Source: an uncultured Parvularculaceae bacterium | Lineage (GTDB): Bacteria > Pseudomonadota > Alphaproteobacteria > Caulobacterales > Parvularculaceae | DNA: 32,707 nucleotides | Direction: 5' to 3' | Assembly: GCA_938015425.1 (NCBI GenBank) | Contig: CALLPQ010000136.1 | Span: forward strand, 1-32,707 | Shown: one piece after another, positions 8,252-18,800 of the stretch | Numbering within the stretch: the first letter of the stretch is position 1 | Layout: each line of letters begins with the position of its first letter | Position numbers and translations under genes: made by a program | The notes under the pieces: generated by a model | Told to the model about the DNA's origin: nothing | The model's database searches: none | What the model saw: only the letters and a program-made list of their open reading frames with translations

Positions 8252-8983
8252 TTAATTGCTATTTTTAACCGCAACAAATGCCCCGAAACGATTGCTATGT
8301 TGAGATAAGGTTGAGGGTTGTTGGAAATATAAATAAAGCCCGAGTTTGCGCAAGCGTTCGAATATGTCTTGCCCGAAATCTGTGAAAACCAAAGTGTCAC
8401 TCCCATCGCCGGCATTGTGATAAACTTCGGGCAGGTGATGGGTAATGGTGCCGGTCTTCGTGTCCAAGGAAGCGCGAACCACACTTGTTGGTCTAAAAGG
8501 TATTCTAATTGGTATAGTGAATATATAAGCCCCCGATGGTTTTAAAACTCTGGCAACTTCTTCGAAACCCGCCCATGGCTCATGTACATGTTCCATCACA
8601 TCACTTGAAAGCACCAAATCAAACTGATTATCATCGAATGTCAGATTGGTAATATCTTGGCAGATAACATTGTTTTTCATTTCACCAAGTTTTGTATCTT
8701 CCCAGTAATATGAATTAATGTAGTTTTTTGACTTGGAGAGAATATTCTTAATCGGGCCCCTAAGGGATAATTCCCAGATGGCCAACTCGTCAAAGTCACC
8801 GCTTTTGACAGCACGTTGTAAGTTTTGGTGTCGCCCTTTACCAAAATTTGTCAGGATAGATGTTGCAAGGGCACGAAACCGCAATGTTGCGCGGCAATTT
8901 GAACATCCAAAATTATGGGCAGTATTGGGTCTGACTTCTTTTGTCGGGCCTTCTGTTCCGCAAATCGTACAAAATTCATACAT
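8252..8983 (-). CDS. class I SAM-dependent methyltransferase with N-terminal zinc-ribbon
   Basis: The 243-residue protein opens with two CxxC pairs (C5, C8, C27, C30), which probably bind zinc. The Rossmann methyltransferase part has ELSLRGPI in place of the usual glycine-rich SAM loop. It then has CQDITNLTFDDNQFDLVLSSDVMEHV and a VARVLKPSGAYIFTIP strand-turn. This combination (E-x-S-x-RGP plus SDVMEH plus FTIP) belongs to a methyltransferase subgroup often found in surface polysaccharide clusters. The acceptor is unknown; a sugar or lipid-linked glycan is a guess from the neighbours. It is convergent with the VUT-like gene and downstream of the DUF2793 gene on the same strand. An AAGGT ribosome binding site lies upstream. 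Confidence 0.8.
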   Translation of the reverse strand: MYEFCTICGTEGPTKEVRPNTAHNFGCSNCRATLRFRALATSILTNFGKGRHQNLQRAVKSGDFDELAIWELSLRGPIKNILSKSKNYINSYYWEDTKLGEMKNNVICQDITNLTFDDNQFDLVLSSDVMEHVHEPWAGFEEVARVLKPSGAYIFTIPIRIPFRPTSVVRASLDTKTGTITHHLPEVYHNAGDGSDTLVFTDFGQDIFERLRKLGLYLYFQQPSTLSQHSNRFGAFVAVKNSN

Positions 8984-9089
8984 TTAATGTTTACCTTGTT
9001 TTGTCGCGATTCTATCAACGCCAATAGTTGAAGTCAAGCAAATGATACGGGATGGTTTTTAATCACATTCTTCCGGGGAATTTTTTATG

Positions 9090-9114
9090 CCCGAAAACAT
9101 GTTGTTTTATCGGG
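9090..9114 (-). terminator. hairpin downstream of DUF2793 gene
   Basis: CCCGATAAAACA pairs with TGTTTTCGGG around a short ACA loop with one bulge. On the minus strand an A-rich stretch, not a U-run, follows. It lies 37 bases after the DUF2793 stop and before the methyltransferase gene. It may be a weak terminator or an RNA-stabilising structure. Confidence 0.4.
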
Positions 9115-9150
9115 TTAAAAACAGCGCTGCAATTTATTTCGTTGCTTGAT

Positions 9151-10254
9151 TTAAGCTGAAATAATTTCCCTATCGTTGATCCGTCTCCAGTTCTGGCCGT
9201 CAGAAAAGGCAGGGATGGGCCCACCTGTTTCATTTGTCACATAGATCATACTCCCTACACCGCTTTGAATGGGAGAGGGCGCATTTTGAGTGGTGTACTG
9301 ACCTATTCTTATTGGGCCTTCAACATGAAGTTTGGTGGTCGGGTTTGAGGTGCCAATACCAAATCGTTTGGCAATAACGTCAAGGCGCATTTGTTCGGTA
9401 AAATTACCGTTGCGCAATTGTCCAAACACAATGCCTTCATTATTGTTGTTAGCGTTTGAAGCAAAAATAAAATTATTATTAACCCCGCCCGACATCAAAA
9501 AATCAGCGGCACTTAAGTTACTTGGCAAGCCAGAGGGGTGAAAACTTGCGCGGCCAAAAAAATTATCCACGCCTACGGCCCCTGTCATGGTTAGGCTTGA
9601 AACCTGAACGGAGCCAAGATCGGGGTCAATGGAGAGGGGGGTTTGCCAAGTTGTGCCGTTTTTTGAGACCCTGATTGCAAAATTGTTATTGCCAATAATT
9701 CCTAATTCCGCGCGGGCTGAAAAATTTGATTGAAAGACAAGACTTGCGACATTATCCAAATCGGCTTTGTTGATAATAAGCCGGTGGTCGCTCCCGTCAT
9801 GATTAAACAAAGCGGCGGGGGCATTAAGGGCAAGCCGGTTAATATCGTCAGCAAAAGCATGATTGATGCTTAAACTACCAACTTCTGACGGGCTGTTCGG
9901 GTCTTGTTCGTTATTGCTGGAGATATCGCTCCAACCGGTTCCATCCCAAAGCGTTAATTGTCCTTCTGCCTCAACCCAAGCCAGCCAGCCGGTTTGTGGT
10001 TCATAAAAGGCCCAATCACCATCTTGAAATGCGGCGATAAAAAAATCTCGCTCGCTCCATGCACCATCGGCGTTTTCTGGAATAATATATCGCGACCCTT
10101 CAATGGGGGCTTCGGGCGGTATTATGCGTGTACGTTCTTTCACGGAAAGATGAATAATCGCATCAAGGGAGCGAAGGGCCTCGTTATGGGTAACGTGTTT
10201 TTGTGCTTGCTGCGGCAAGATAAACGGGAGATTGAGGTGAGTACTATTTTCCAT
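9151..10254 (-). CDS. DUF2793 protein with tail-fibre-like C-terminal part
   Basis: The 367-residue protein has no signal peptide. Residues 1 to about 115 are a DUF2793 domain (LNLPFILPQQAQKHVTHNEAL, then a GSRYIIP strand and a DWAFYEPQTGWLAWVEAEG core). This domain is known from phage tails and gene-transfer-agent-type proteins of Alphaproteobacteria. The rest is Asn/Gly/Ser-rich with beta-structure character. It includes FGIGTSNPTTKLHVEG, a motif typical of phage tail-fibre and trimeric surface proteins, and a final AFSDGQNWRRI segment. No capsid, portal, tail or integrase gene lies in the window; the neighbours are glycan genes. It could be a receptor- or glycan-binding surface protein. 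GGAG lies 11 bases upstream of the ATG. Domain call good, role unknown. Confidence 0.8.
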   Translation of the reverse strand: MENSTHLNLPFILPQQAQKHVTHNEALRSLDAIIHLSVKERTRIIPPEAPIEGSRYIIPENADGAWSERDFFIAAFQDGDWAFYEPQTGWLAWVEAEGQLTLWDGTGWSDISSNNEQDPNSPSEVGSLSINHAFADDINRLALNAPAALFNHDGSDHRLIINKADLDNVASLVFQSNFSARAELGIIGNNNFAIRVSKNGTTWQTPLSIDPDLGSVQVSSLTMTGAVGVDNFFGRASFHPSGLPSNLSAADFLMSGGVNNNFIFASNANNNNEGIVFGQLRNGNFTEQMRLDVIAKRFGIGTSNPTTKLHVEGPIRIGQYTTQNAPSPIQSGVGSMIYVTNETGGPIPAFSDGQNWRRINDREIISA

Positions 10255-10355
10255 GGCGATGATAACTCCTGCATAGGATAAACAGGGGGATCATAGCGCC
10301 ATCTTGAGGGATGGGGATAAGTTTCCGGGTTTTTAGAAATGGGTTTTAGTGATGG

Positions 10356-13355
10356 TTACGATTTTGTTTTTTCTTTAATGTCTTCATCTTTGACATTCTC
10401 ATCATTGATTTCGTTGCGTAACCCTTGAATGATCTTCAGGTAATTTGCGCCTAATTTTTCTTGTGCAAATACACCGCTGGTGGGTAATAATTGTTTTCCT
10501 TCTATGAGCTCTCCCACAAGAGATACAAACTCGTCGTCTGTCTGGGCAACGATTACACCCTCTTCGTTGGTGATGCCCGGCACGTCAGATGTAACGACTG
10601 GTACTTCCATAGATTTATACATCTCCACCTTTAGCGGGTTCATATATCGTGAGACGTCGGAAACAGTGTGCGGAACGATGGCAACGGTGGTTTTTTGTAG
10701 CATGATGACCACATCTCTTTCGCTCAATGGTCCGTGATAGAAAACATTCTCGCGCTCCAATAAGGCATGAAGACTTTTCTCACCCTGAGAGCGAATTGAA
10801 CCGGCAATATTCAAGATTGCATCAGGGTAGCTATCTGCAATTTTTTCGAAAAGGTCCCAATTTACGCGGTCGTTTAAATTACCACTATATAAAATTTGGG
10901 CGGGGCCTTTTAACCCTTCATGCCGGTTGCCAATAGATAAATCAACTGGTGGCATAAACCAGTTTCTAACAATGAAGGTACGCATTTTATTATTGATAAT
11001 GCCTAATTCTTCAAAAGTTGCGGCGTTTTCTTCTGAATTAAAAAGAATACGATCAGCCAATCGAGCCGTTTGCGCATATTGTGGCAATACTTTTTTGTGG
11101 TCGGAATATCCGGCCCACGACGTTTGGTTGTCAACAAAATCAACGATAACCTTATAGTCGTTAAATGCCTTATATGCTTTTTCGATATTTTGAATAATCG
11201 GGAAAAGTGTAATAATGGAATTAGATGGAAATATCTGGTTTTCAAGAAAATAATCTTCAAGAACGCCTTTTAGTCGATCGGAAGAATTGTATTGAATTTG
11301 GTGATACAAGACACCGTCAGCATCTTCTAACCCGTACGCTTTTTCATTTGCCAGTTCCATGATCTTGTGGGTTTCATCATGAAAGGAGCCCGCATGATTA
11401 AGGTAATGTTCAAGAGTGCGTTCGTGTAGAAGTTCAAGAATAATGACCTTGTGGGATTTAAAGATACGTTTGTAATAACGGGCAATCTGGTCAACACGGC
11501 GACCATAAAGGCCAGCATCATGTTGTTTCCAGATTAAAACGATTGTCGGTTGAAGCGCGATAGATTTTTGTTCGGTTTGCGTGCGAATAACTTCCGTGAA
11601 GAGGCCTGCATCCATTGCTGTGGTTGCATTTGTTTCAGCCGATTGGAAGCTTTTATAAGCCCCATCAAGGGTAAATTGTGCGGGCAATGTAATAGGGTTA
11701 TGGAATTGCCTTGCGGCTTTTATTTGTTGCATCAAAGTGTCGTTGGTATATAGAAAAACACCATCAATATTATCAAGGTCTTCAGTAGACGGAGATAAAG
11801 GAACCAATACAGGTCTTTCAACGGCTAAAGCATCACCAATTTTAGCGGAAATCTGGTAATCGGTAATTTCTGGTTCGGCAGTTGGCGCAGGATATCCCGC
11901 CAAGACAATGTCATATTCTGATAGTTTTTGATAAAGCTCATTTCTTGGAACAGAAGGATAAGTAATGGCGCCATAAGTTTGGAGTGTTTCATTTAGTTCC
12001 ACTGGTCGAATGTCCCCGCAAACATGGAGATCAATTCTAGATTTTAGCTTCCAAGATATAACACGCATGGCGCGCGCGGCTTCGATCAACCCTTTATGGG
12101 ACCTTACAGTGCCGATAAAGCCAATTTTTAGGGGACCAAAAACTTCTTCTGGTTCCTCGGTGTCCTCTACTCCGGTTTCAGGGGCTTCCAATTCTGGAAT
12201 AGTCGCTTCCGGAGTTTCAGAGTCTAATATGCCGGTTGATGGAGCAGCACCCTCTTCTAATGCCTCATCAAGTAAAGTCTCTTCTTGAATCTTTGCTTGT
12301 TGTTCTATCTCAAATTTTTCTAATAAAGAAATAGACTCTTCATAAGGTTCACGGGCATGGCGCACTATTTTTGCATCAAATTCATTGGCGAGAGAAATAG
12401 ACGCCGCCGTCCGGCTTTTGATTTGCTTTGTGTAATGTTTGCATTGGTTTAAAGTAAGGCTACCATAGGCTTTGTTTTTCGATGCTTGTGATTGAGAGAA
12501 GAAAAAATCATTATCATCAAGGTCTAAAACCAGTTTTGTAGTTTTCGATGCAATCAGTTTCGTTAGAATAAAATTTGGGTAACGGGGTTTGCTGATCCAG
12601 ATGGTGGGAAAGGTTAAGCCGACGGAGCGGATTAAACTTTCATATTTATGTCTTTTGTCCCACGGTATGGAGAGAAAATTAAAGGGTAAATCCTGAATGG
12701 GTGCCCAAAGCTCTGATCCGAATTCCGAGAACGAATAGCTAATGAGAATGGTGGGCCTTTTTTGAGCCGCGATATCATAAAGAACCTTGGCCCGCCCGAT
12801 AGGATTGTGATTATCATCCCAGCAAGCGATAGCAACACTATCGGGGTCTTTGGATATTTCCACGGCTTTATCAAGCTGCGAGAGAAAATTATCAGCGGAT
12901 GTAGAATATTTTTCAAACGTTTTTTCACTAAGCAGGGTTAGGCCTTTATTTGTGATGGCATAAAGTTGAACCAGTGTGGGGCCAGTGAAATTTGAAAATT
13001 CGAAACTAAAACCGGTCGCGTCAGGTACGCCCAAGACCTGGCTCACATCGGTCCGGAGATCGGGATAAGTAAGCAAGGTCGCTGGTTGACCGTTCACAAA
13101 GATGAGTGGGGTCACAGATTCGGCTGCGGTGAATATCCAACCATGAATTTTGTTGCCGATAATTTGATCAATAAACCCAGCAAGGGAGCTGTAATCGCCT
13201 TTTTTCTTCTCTGATATGGTTTCTTGAACGGGTCTATCTATAGGGTGGGGAATGTTTTCTAAAACGGCAATATTATCTTGCGGAGGGCTGATGTTATTAC
13301 TTTCCTGTGTACCTGCATTATTATGTGAACTTTGAAGATGCGGGTTATCAGCCAT
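10356..13355 (-). CDS. two-module GT-B glycosyltransferase (999 aa)
   Basis: Large cytoplasmic protein, probably a polysaccharide glycosyltransferase. After a disordered start, residues about 55-130 form a small beta domain (GFIDQIIGNKIHGWIF..., typical of large multi-domain glycosyltransferases). A first GT-B-like module spans about 165-580; its centre is split by a Glu/Pro/Thr-rich insert near 350-418, followed by LKIGFIGTVRSHKGL. A second module spans about 600-985, with ILYSGNLNDRVNWDLFEK and the GT4-type donor-site pattern NPLKVEMYKSMEVPVVTSD. Two active modules could add two sugars in turn, or one may be inactive. An AAAGG ribosome binding site precedes the ATG. It lies in the glycan locus between the DUF2793 gene and a GT-A gene. 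Confidence 0.82.
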   Translation of the reverse strand: MADNPHLQSSHNNAGTQESNNISPPQDNIAVLENIPHPIDRPVQETISEKKKGDYSSLAGFIDQIIGNKIHGWIFTAAESVTPLIFVNGQPATLLTYPDLRTDVSQVLGVPDATGFSFEFSNFTGPTLVQLYAITNKGLTLLSEKTFEKYSTSADNFLSQLDKAVEISKDPDSVAIACWDDNHNPIGRAKVLYDIAAQKRPTILISYSFSEFGSELWAPIQDLPFNFLSIPWDKRHKYESLIRSVGLTFPTIWISKPRYPNFILTKLIASKTTKLVLDLDDNDFFFSQSQASKNKAYGSLTLNQCKHYTKQIKSRTAASISLANEFDAKIVRHAREPYEESISLLEKFEIEQQAKIQEETLLDEALEEGAAPSTGILDSETPEATIPELEAPETGVEDTEEPEEVFGPLKIGFIGTVRSHKGLIEAARAMRVISWKLKSRIDLHVCGDIRPVELNETLQTYGAITYPSVPRNELYQKLSEYDIVLAGYPAPTAEPEITDYQISAKIGDALAVERPVLVPLSPSTEDLDNIDGVFLYTNDTLMQQIKAARQFHNPITLPAQFTLDGAYKSFQSAETNATTAMDAGLFTEVIRTQTEQKSIALQPTIVLIWKQHDAGLYGRRVDQIARYYKRIFKSHKVIILELLHERTLEHYLNHAGSFHDETHKIMELANEKAYGLEDADGVLYHQIQYNSSDRLKGVLEDYFLENQIFPSNSIITLFPIIQNIEKAYKAFNDYKVIVDFVDNQTSWAGYSDHKKVLPQYAQTARLADRILFNSEENAATFEELGIINNKMRTFIVRNWFMPPVDLSIGNRHEGLKGPAQILYSGNLNDRVNWDLFEKIADSYPDAILNIAGSIRSQGEKSLHALLERENVFYHGPLSERDVVIMLQKTTVAIVPHTVSDVSRYMNPLKVEMYKSMEVPVVTSDVPGITNEEGVIVAQTDDEFVSLVGELIEGKQLLPTSGVFAQEKLGANYLKIIQGLRNEINDENVKDEDIKEKTKS

Positions 13356-13799
13356 TTTAAAAACCTTTGGGGATGAACTATATCGTTTGATGATATTTGT
13401 TTTGTTCGATTATTTATTTCAGTTATTTATCCTGATTATCTATGAAGCCGTGTGCATTTTCAAGCTTATTCATGATTACCAATTTGTATTGATGATCATG
13501 ATTTTATCTGAAGAAAACCAAAATGATTGGCTTCACCCCGCGCTGTTTTTTCTATAATTATGACCACAATAGACCCGTAACAACAGCTAAATCAGGCACT
13601 TAACGATAGTGATCCGAAAAGGGCCATTTTGAGACCCTGAAGCAAAACCTTAAAGCGCCTTTGATAGGATGTAGTTCTGATGTGCCCTAATGCGTCACGA
13701 GCCGGTGCGTCGCTAGCCTGTGTGTCACGAGCTGATTCTGGCTCTTATTCCAGCTTTTGCTCTTTGGCAAAAGAGTAGCCTTATGCAAGGCTGTCGCAC
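13356..13799. other. 444-base intergenic region with clustered hairpins
   Basis: No gene seen. The right end, directly after the GT-A stop, has two adjacent perfect 6-bp hairpins: AGCCTT/AAGGCT at 13777-13792 and CTCTTT/AAAGAG at 13760-13775. Farther left, a GTCACGAGC word occurs twice about 30 bases apart near 13692-13735. The left part should hold the promoter of the large glycosyltransferase. Confidence 0.5.
13760..13792 (-). terminator. twin hairpins after the GT-A gene
   Basis: Two perfect 6-bp stems with 4-base loops stand one base apart, 7 bases past the stop codon on the minus strand. The sequence after the second stem is CAAAAG, not a U-run, so efficient intrinsic termination is doubtful. 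An RNA-protecting 3' structure is equally possible. Confidence 0.4.
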
Positions 13800-14708
13800 T
13801 CAAGCAAAAAAGTCAAAATCCGGTAAGCCAGCCTTTGTCCGCACCTGGGTGGATAACGCCGCGAAAAGTTTACGTGGTTTCAGGCTAATAAAATGCATGA
13901 TGGTTGGTGTGTGTGTGACATAGCTAAGCGCCCAGATCCGGTCTGTTGGCAAATTGCTCGAGGGTTTTTTCAAGACTGAAAGGTTTGTTTCCATGTCTCC
14001 TTTACATCCTCTTGCATAAAGGGTTGTGGCCATGATGGTGCCTTCTTGAGGTGTGTAACCAACGGGTTGAATGCCCGATTTACCCATTGCCGCGCCAAGA
14101 AAAGGCTCATCGGAGAATTGTTGGCTACGCTTTTGGTGGACAACCCCTAGGACATCGCTTTTGTGCCGGACAAAATCCTTAGCTTGCTCAAACACTTGCT
14201 GTGCTTCGGGACCTTTTTTGAAATAGAATACACCTGTATTTCCCTTTACCATAAAGGGAACACCCGCGCGCTCACACGCATTCGCAATATCAAACCCATA
14301 CCACGAGCCACTTGATGCGGCTTCGCCGGCAATGTTGAAATCCCGCACGCTATATTTGTCCCAGTGGCGGGCCATATCGGGTCGTAGAATAAAGCAATCG
14401 CCATCAATGAAAAAGGCTTCGTCATAAGGACATAAATCATAGATCAGCATTTTATTCATTACGCCGACAAACCCTTCCTCCGGGGGCATTTCAACCATAT
14501 CGTCAAACACATCTTTTGCGTAATCAGGCACGGGTGCCCGATCATGGATAAGACAAACAGGCATATGGGGTTCATGCCATTTGGCGGATAGGGCGGCGTT
14601 AATCGCCATTTCATGATATTTGCGGGCGCCGGTGGCGAGAAACAGATATCCGCGTTTTGATCCGTTTTTTTGGGGTGATGAAAATGACGGGTTACTAGGA
14701 TTATTCAT
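13800..14708 (-). CDS. GT-A fold glycosyltransferase, GT8-like
   Basis: The 302-residue protein starts with a short disordered arm, then GYLFLATGARKYHEMAINA as the nucleotide-sugar strand and loop. A DGD metal-binding motif is at 102-104 (AFFIDGDCFIL). A middle part with SSGSWYGFDIAN and NTGVFYFKKG follows. The order matches nucleotide-sugar transferases of the GT8-like type. No membrane segment or signal peptide, so it should act in the cytoplasm on an envelope glycan precursor. It is divergent from the UDP-glucuronate decarboxylase gene 89 bases away, suggesting shared regulation. AAAGG lies 8 bases before the ATG. Donor and acceptor cannot be told from sequence. Confidence 0.7.
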   Translation of the reverse strand: MNNPSNPSFSSPQKNGSKRGYLFLATGARKYHEMAINAALSAKWHEPHMPVCLIHDRAPVPDYAKDVFDDMVEMPPEEGFVGVMNKMLIYDLCPYDEAFFIDGDCFILRPDMARHWDKYSVRDFNIAGEAASSGSWYGFDIANACERAGVPFMVKGNTGVFYFKKGPEAQQVFEQAKDFVRHKSDVLGVVHQKRSQQFSDEPFLGAAMGKSGIQPVGYTPQEGTIMATTLYARGCKGDMETNLSVLKKPSSNLPTDRIWALSYVTHTPTIMHFISLKPRKLFAALSTQVRTKAGLPDFDFFA

Positions 14709-14797
14709 AGGGTGCCTTTTGTTAAATTGATCATTGATAAAATAGGGGACGCAAGCTATTCTTTGCGATTGTTGTAAATCATAATTTCAGGATTGTC

Positions 14798-15748
14798 ATG
14801 CTGTCTCATAAACGTATTCTTGTCACAGGGGGCGCAGGATTTATTGGCTCACATCTTTGTGAAAAGCTATTAGATCAAGGGCATGAAGTTTTATGTCTAG
14901 ATAATTTTTTTACCGGCTCGCGTGTGAATGTGACATCCTTGATGTCGAACCCCATGTTTGAGTTGATGCGACACGATGTTACATTTCCGATTTATGTGGA
15001 GGTGGACGAGATTTATAATCTGGCGTGTCCTGCTAGCCCTGTACATTACCAACATGACCCGGTTCAAACGACTAAAACCTCAGTGCACGGCGCTATAAAC
15101 GTATTGGGGTTGGCAAAAAGATTGAACGCAAAAGTTTTTCAAGCTTCTACCTCGGAAGTTTATGGTGACCCTACCATGCACCCTCAAAAGGAAGACTATT
15201 GGGGGAATGTGAACCCGATTGGCCTTCGGTCCTGTTATGATGAAGGTAAAAGATGTGCGGAGACTTTGTTTTTTGATTATCAGCGTCAACATGGTCTTGA
15301 AATAAAGGTGGCAAGAATTTTTAATACTTATGGGCCCCATATGCATCCAAATGATGGGCGTGTTGTATCAAATTTTATTATGCAGGCTTTGCGCGGTGAC
15401 CCCATCACGATTTATGGAGAAGGGCAACAAACGCGGTCATTTTGTTATGTAGATGATTTGGTGAATGCGTTCATCAGGTTTATGGATACGGATAAAGATT
15501 TTACGGGGCCCATGAACCTTGGTAATCCTAACGAGTTTACAATCCGTCAGTTGGCTGAACTCATTATAGAGATGACCAACTCCACATCACAATTGGTGTT
15601 TCAACCGCTTCCTCAAGATGACCCCCAACAACGTCAGCCAGATATTTCTTTAGCGAAAGAAAAAATCAATTGGCAACCTGAAACGCAATTGCAAGAAGGG
15701 CTTGCAAAGACCATTGCTTATTTTCAAGGCGTGATAGCACAATCTTGA
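14798..15748 (+). CDS. uxs: UDP-glucuronate decarboxylase (UDP-xylose synthase)
   Basis: NAD-dependent SDR enzyme of 316 residues that turns UDP-glucuronate into UDP-xylose and CO2. The Rossmann motif [10 protein letters not shown] is at 11-20. [18 protein letters not shown] is the family hallmark at 74-91. TSE is at 118-120 and the catalytic YxxxK is Y147-K151 (YDEGK). [17 protein letters not shown] is also typical. Length is normal for bacterial Uxs. With two glycosyltransferase genes divergent from it, it most likely supplies UDP-xylose, or a sugar made from it, for the local glycan. An AGG lies 6 bases before the ATG. dTDP-glucose dehydratase is excluded by the NLACPASP motif. Confidence 0.93.
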   Translation: MLSHKRILVTGGAGFIGSHLCEKLLDQGHEVLCLDNFFTGSRVNVTSLMSNPMFELMRHDVTFPIYVEVDEIYNLACPASPVHYQHDPVQTTKTSVHGAINVLGLAKRLNAKVFQASTSEVYGDPTMHPQKEDYWGNVNPIGLRSCYDEGKRCAETLFFDYQRQHGLEIKVARIFNTYGPHMHPNDGRVVSNFIMQALRGDPITIYGEGQQTRSFCYVDDLVNAFIRFMDTDKDFTGPMNLGNPNEFTIRQLAELIIEMTNSTSQLVFQPLPQDDPQQRQPDISLAKEKINWQPETQLQEGLAKTIAYFQGVIAQS

Positions 15749-15836
15749 TGATCAGCGGCGTGATATTAGTTTGGCAGAATGTTTTGCAGTTTAGTCGATG
15801 TTCGATTGAACGTAATATGCCCTATAGGAGTGTCGG

Positions 15837-18800
15837 ATGAGTGTTTTTTCGTCAAAGTTTTTTGCAGATATAGTTATAGGCCGGACGATGGTGGGCTTTG
15901 TGGGGTTACTCTCCATGATTGCGTCTGCCGCATGTGCAAAGGAAGTATCTTCAAGCGAAGGAAATGAAGATATAGACATTCGGCAAACAGCAAGTCTTGA
16001 TTTTGTATCGGCAAAGACTGTTTTTAAACCGGTAAAGCCGGGTGCCGTGCCCATAAATCAAAGTAGGGGGCACAATAATGAATCAAATAGTAAGAGCCAA
16101 AAATTTTCTCCCCTTACGGTCATTACCGCGCAACCTGACCCGCAATTAGGGATTGGCGGTCTGGTGAATGCGCCGGTTTTGGATAGCGCTCTTCAAATTC
16201 TTCAAGCTAACGGGCAGTCATCATTGAACGGTTTGGCACCTGATGATCTCGCAAATGAGATTTTGGGCACCATTCGGGTGGAAAATAATCTTAAATCCAA
16301 CGTTGAAAAAGATATTGTAAGTTATGGATATGTTTTTTCTGCCGGTGGTTTGAAAATTGATGATCAATTGGTTGCGGTTAATGGGGGCCGATTTTATCAA
16401 ACCCAGATAGATCCAAAAACCTTTTATGCGGATGGCAGTGTAAAACATGGTGTCGTCACCATGGTAACGCCTGACATTAAAGAGAGCGGATTTGTCGATA
16501 TGGTGCTCGCTAGGCGCTCTCTCTCCGGCGCACTTACAAGCGGTTTTTCTGTTGATGCAAAAGCGGTTATAGAAAATAATTATTCCCTGCCTTTGTCGAT
16601 TTCATTGGCTGCCCCTGCTGATCAAGGTGGGTCAGAAAATACGGTATCACAAAAGCAAATCAATGTGCGTGATTTACTGTTGAACGATTTTCAGCAAAAC
16701 TGGGAGAGAGGTGAAGCGTCGAATCCATTGTGGCTTAACGGGAATTTGGTTAAAGAATATCGCGTGGAAAGTCAGGCAGCTGATCATTTGCAATTGCGGT
16801 TTGATGTGCGTGTTTATGCAGATGGTGATATTTCTACAGATATTATTTTTGCTAATGAAAAAACTTATACTCCAGGGTTACGTGATTTAACCTATAGTGT
16901 AAAAGTTGGCACTGGCTCCAATGTGGTGATGGCATTTGACGATGTGCAACATCATCGTTCCGCAACGTGGCGCCGCCGTGTTTGGCACGGCACGCCAAAC
17001 CAATCCCATGTGGTTTATAATATTGAGAGATTTGTTCATACTGGTGCGATTTTACCCCTTGATGATTCTCAAGGTATTTTAGCCCAAACCATAGATCAAT
17101 TTGATAAAGCAAGTTTAAACCTGCCGCCTTTATCGCCTTCCATTATCACGCAATATTTTCCAACAACGGGTGGGCGTGCAGAAATTGGCATTTATCCGCA
17201 ATGGGCATCAAACTATCTGGTATCTCAATCTGAAGTTGCAAAAAGGGCGATGCTTGCAATCGCTGATGCGGGGGGCGCTGTTCCGTGGCATTTTCGTGAT
17301 GAGAAAACCAATCTACCTGTGAGTGTTGAAGTGCGGCCGAAATTCTGGATAGATGCAAGAGGCCAAGAAGCGCAATATGCCCCAGATAGGATGCACCCTG
17401 ACGTGTTGCAATCAGGGGTCGGTGGATGGGAAGCGGATCACCCTCATAAACCTTCTCTTTTTTATGTCCCTTACTTGATTACGGGTGATCATTACTATGC
17501 GGATGAACTTGCGATGCAGGCGGCGTGGGCGTTGTCTGGACGTTGGCCGGCATTGCGTGAAGGCGGCTTAAAGGTCATTGATGTGGAACAAGTGCGCGGG
17601 TCTGCGTGGTCCCTGCGTGACCTTAGTGACGCTGCTTTTATTTTACCCGATGGAAACGAAACCGGGGCCTATATAGAGCGGGCTTTGGTATTTAATCTGG
17701 CATTGATGAAGCAAAAATATGTGGATGAGCGTCAACGAAGAGATGCGGGTGAGGTTGAAGGTTATTTTGACGAATTCATTGGTAACCAACCAAGCCGTGT
17801 TAGCCCATGGCAACAAGATTATTTGATGCTGGCTTTATGGGTGGCAAGCCATCGGGGGAATGAAGATGCGCGGGCTCTTTTATCGTGGGGTGAAAACTTC
17901 CATACGAGCCGGTTTCTAAGCCCCGACTTTGATTTCAAGCGTGGAAGTTCTTATATTTTTGCAGTGCGAGACGGGAACACAAAAACGCCCTACAAAGATT
18001 GGACTAAGGTTGCTGAGGCCACTTATAATAATGAAACCTTGCCTGAGAATGCTGATATGGAAGGCTATCCAGATTCGGCGAGTTCTTATCTTGCATCAGC
18101 CCTTGCGACGCAATTGGCTTTGACCCATTCTATCGGGGCCCTTTCGGCTTATGAGACCATTGGAAAAATTTTATTGCAGACACAGCAAAATGAAATTTGG
18201 TCACCAACACGCCCAAGCTCTGTTTTTTCTGAAAACCAATATTTCTTTTCACTGCCATCATTAAGCGGTGAACCCTTAACGCGAGCAGTCTTGAAAACCG
18301 ATATCGCCCCGAACGTAATTTCCGGAGTGGGTGTGGTTAAAGAGAAACGTAGAAAAGGATTGTTAAAAAAGAAAAGAAAGAAGGCTGATAAAATTGATGT
18401 TGATGAACGTAATATAGCGCCGTCCACAAACGGGATTATCTATTTAGGGTCTAAGTCTGAACTTGTCATGGGCAGTGATGGAAGTGATATTCTATACGGG
18501 TTTAATACGGATAAAAAAATCCATGGTCTCGCAGGGGATGATTTGATTTTTGGTAGTGAGGATAATAATTCTATCGATGGGGGGGTAGGGGATGATATCA
18601 TCATGAGTAGTAATGGAGATGATGTTTTGAACGGCGGCCCGGGCAGAGATGTCTTTGCCTATTTACGTCGTGGCTCAGGGCGGGATGTGATCGAGGATTT
18701 TAATCCAGCCGAAGATAAAATTGGGTTTAGCCGTTTTATTGCACCTGATGTTAAGGCAATTTTTGCGCGCGTGAAAGGCAGTCCAGAAGGGGTTATAATT

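Noticed and set aside
13680-13740. Repeated GTCACGAGC words as a possible attachment site
   Set aside because: Only two copies 30 bases apart, with no integrase or tRNA gene nearby.
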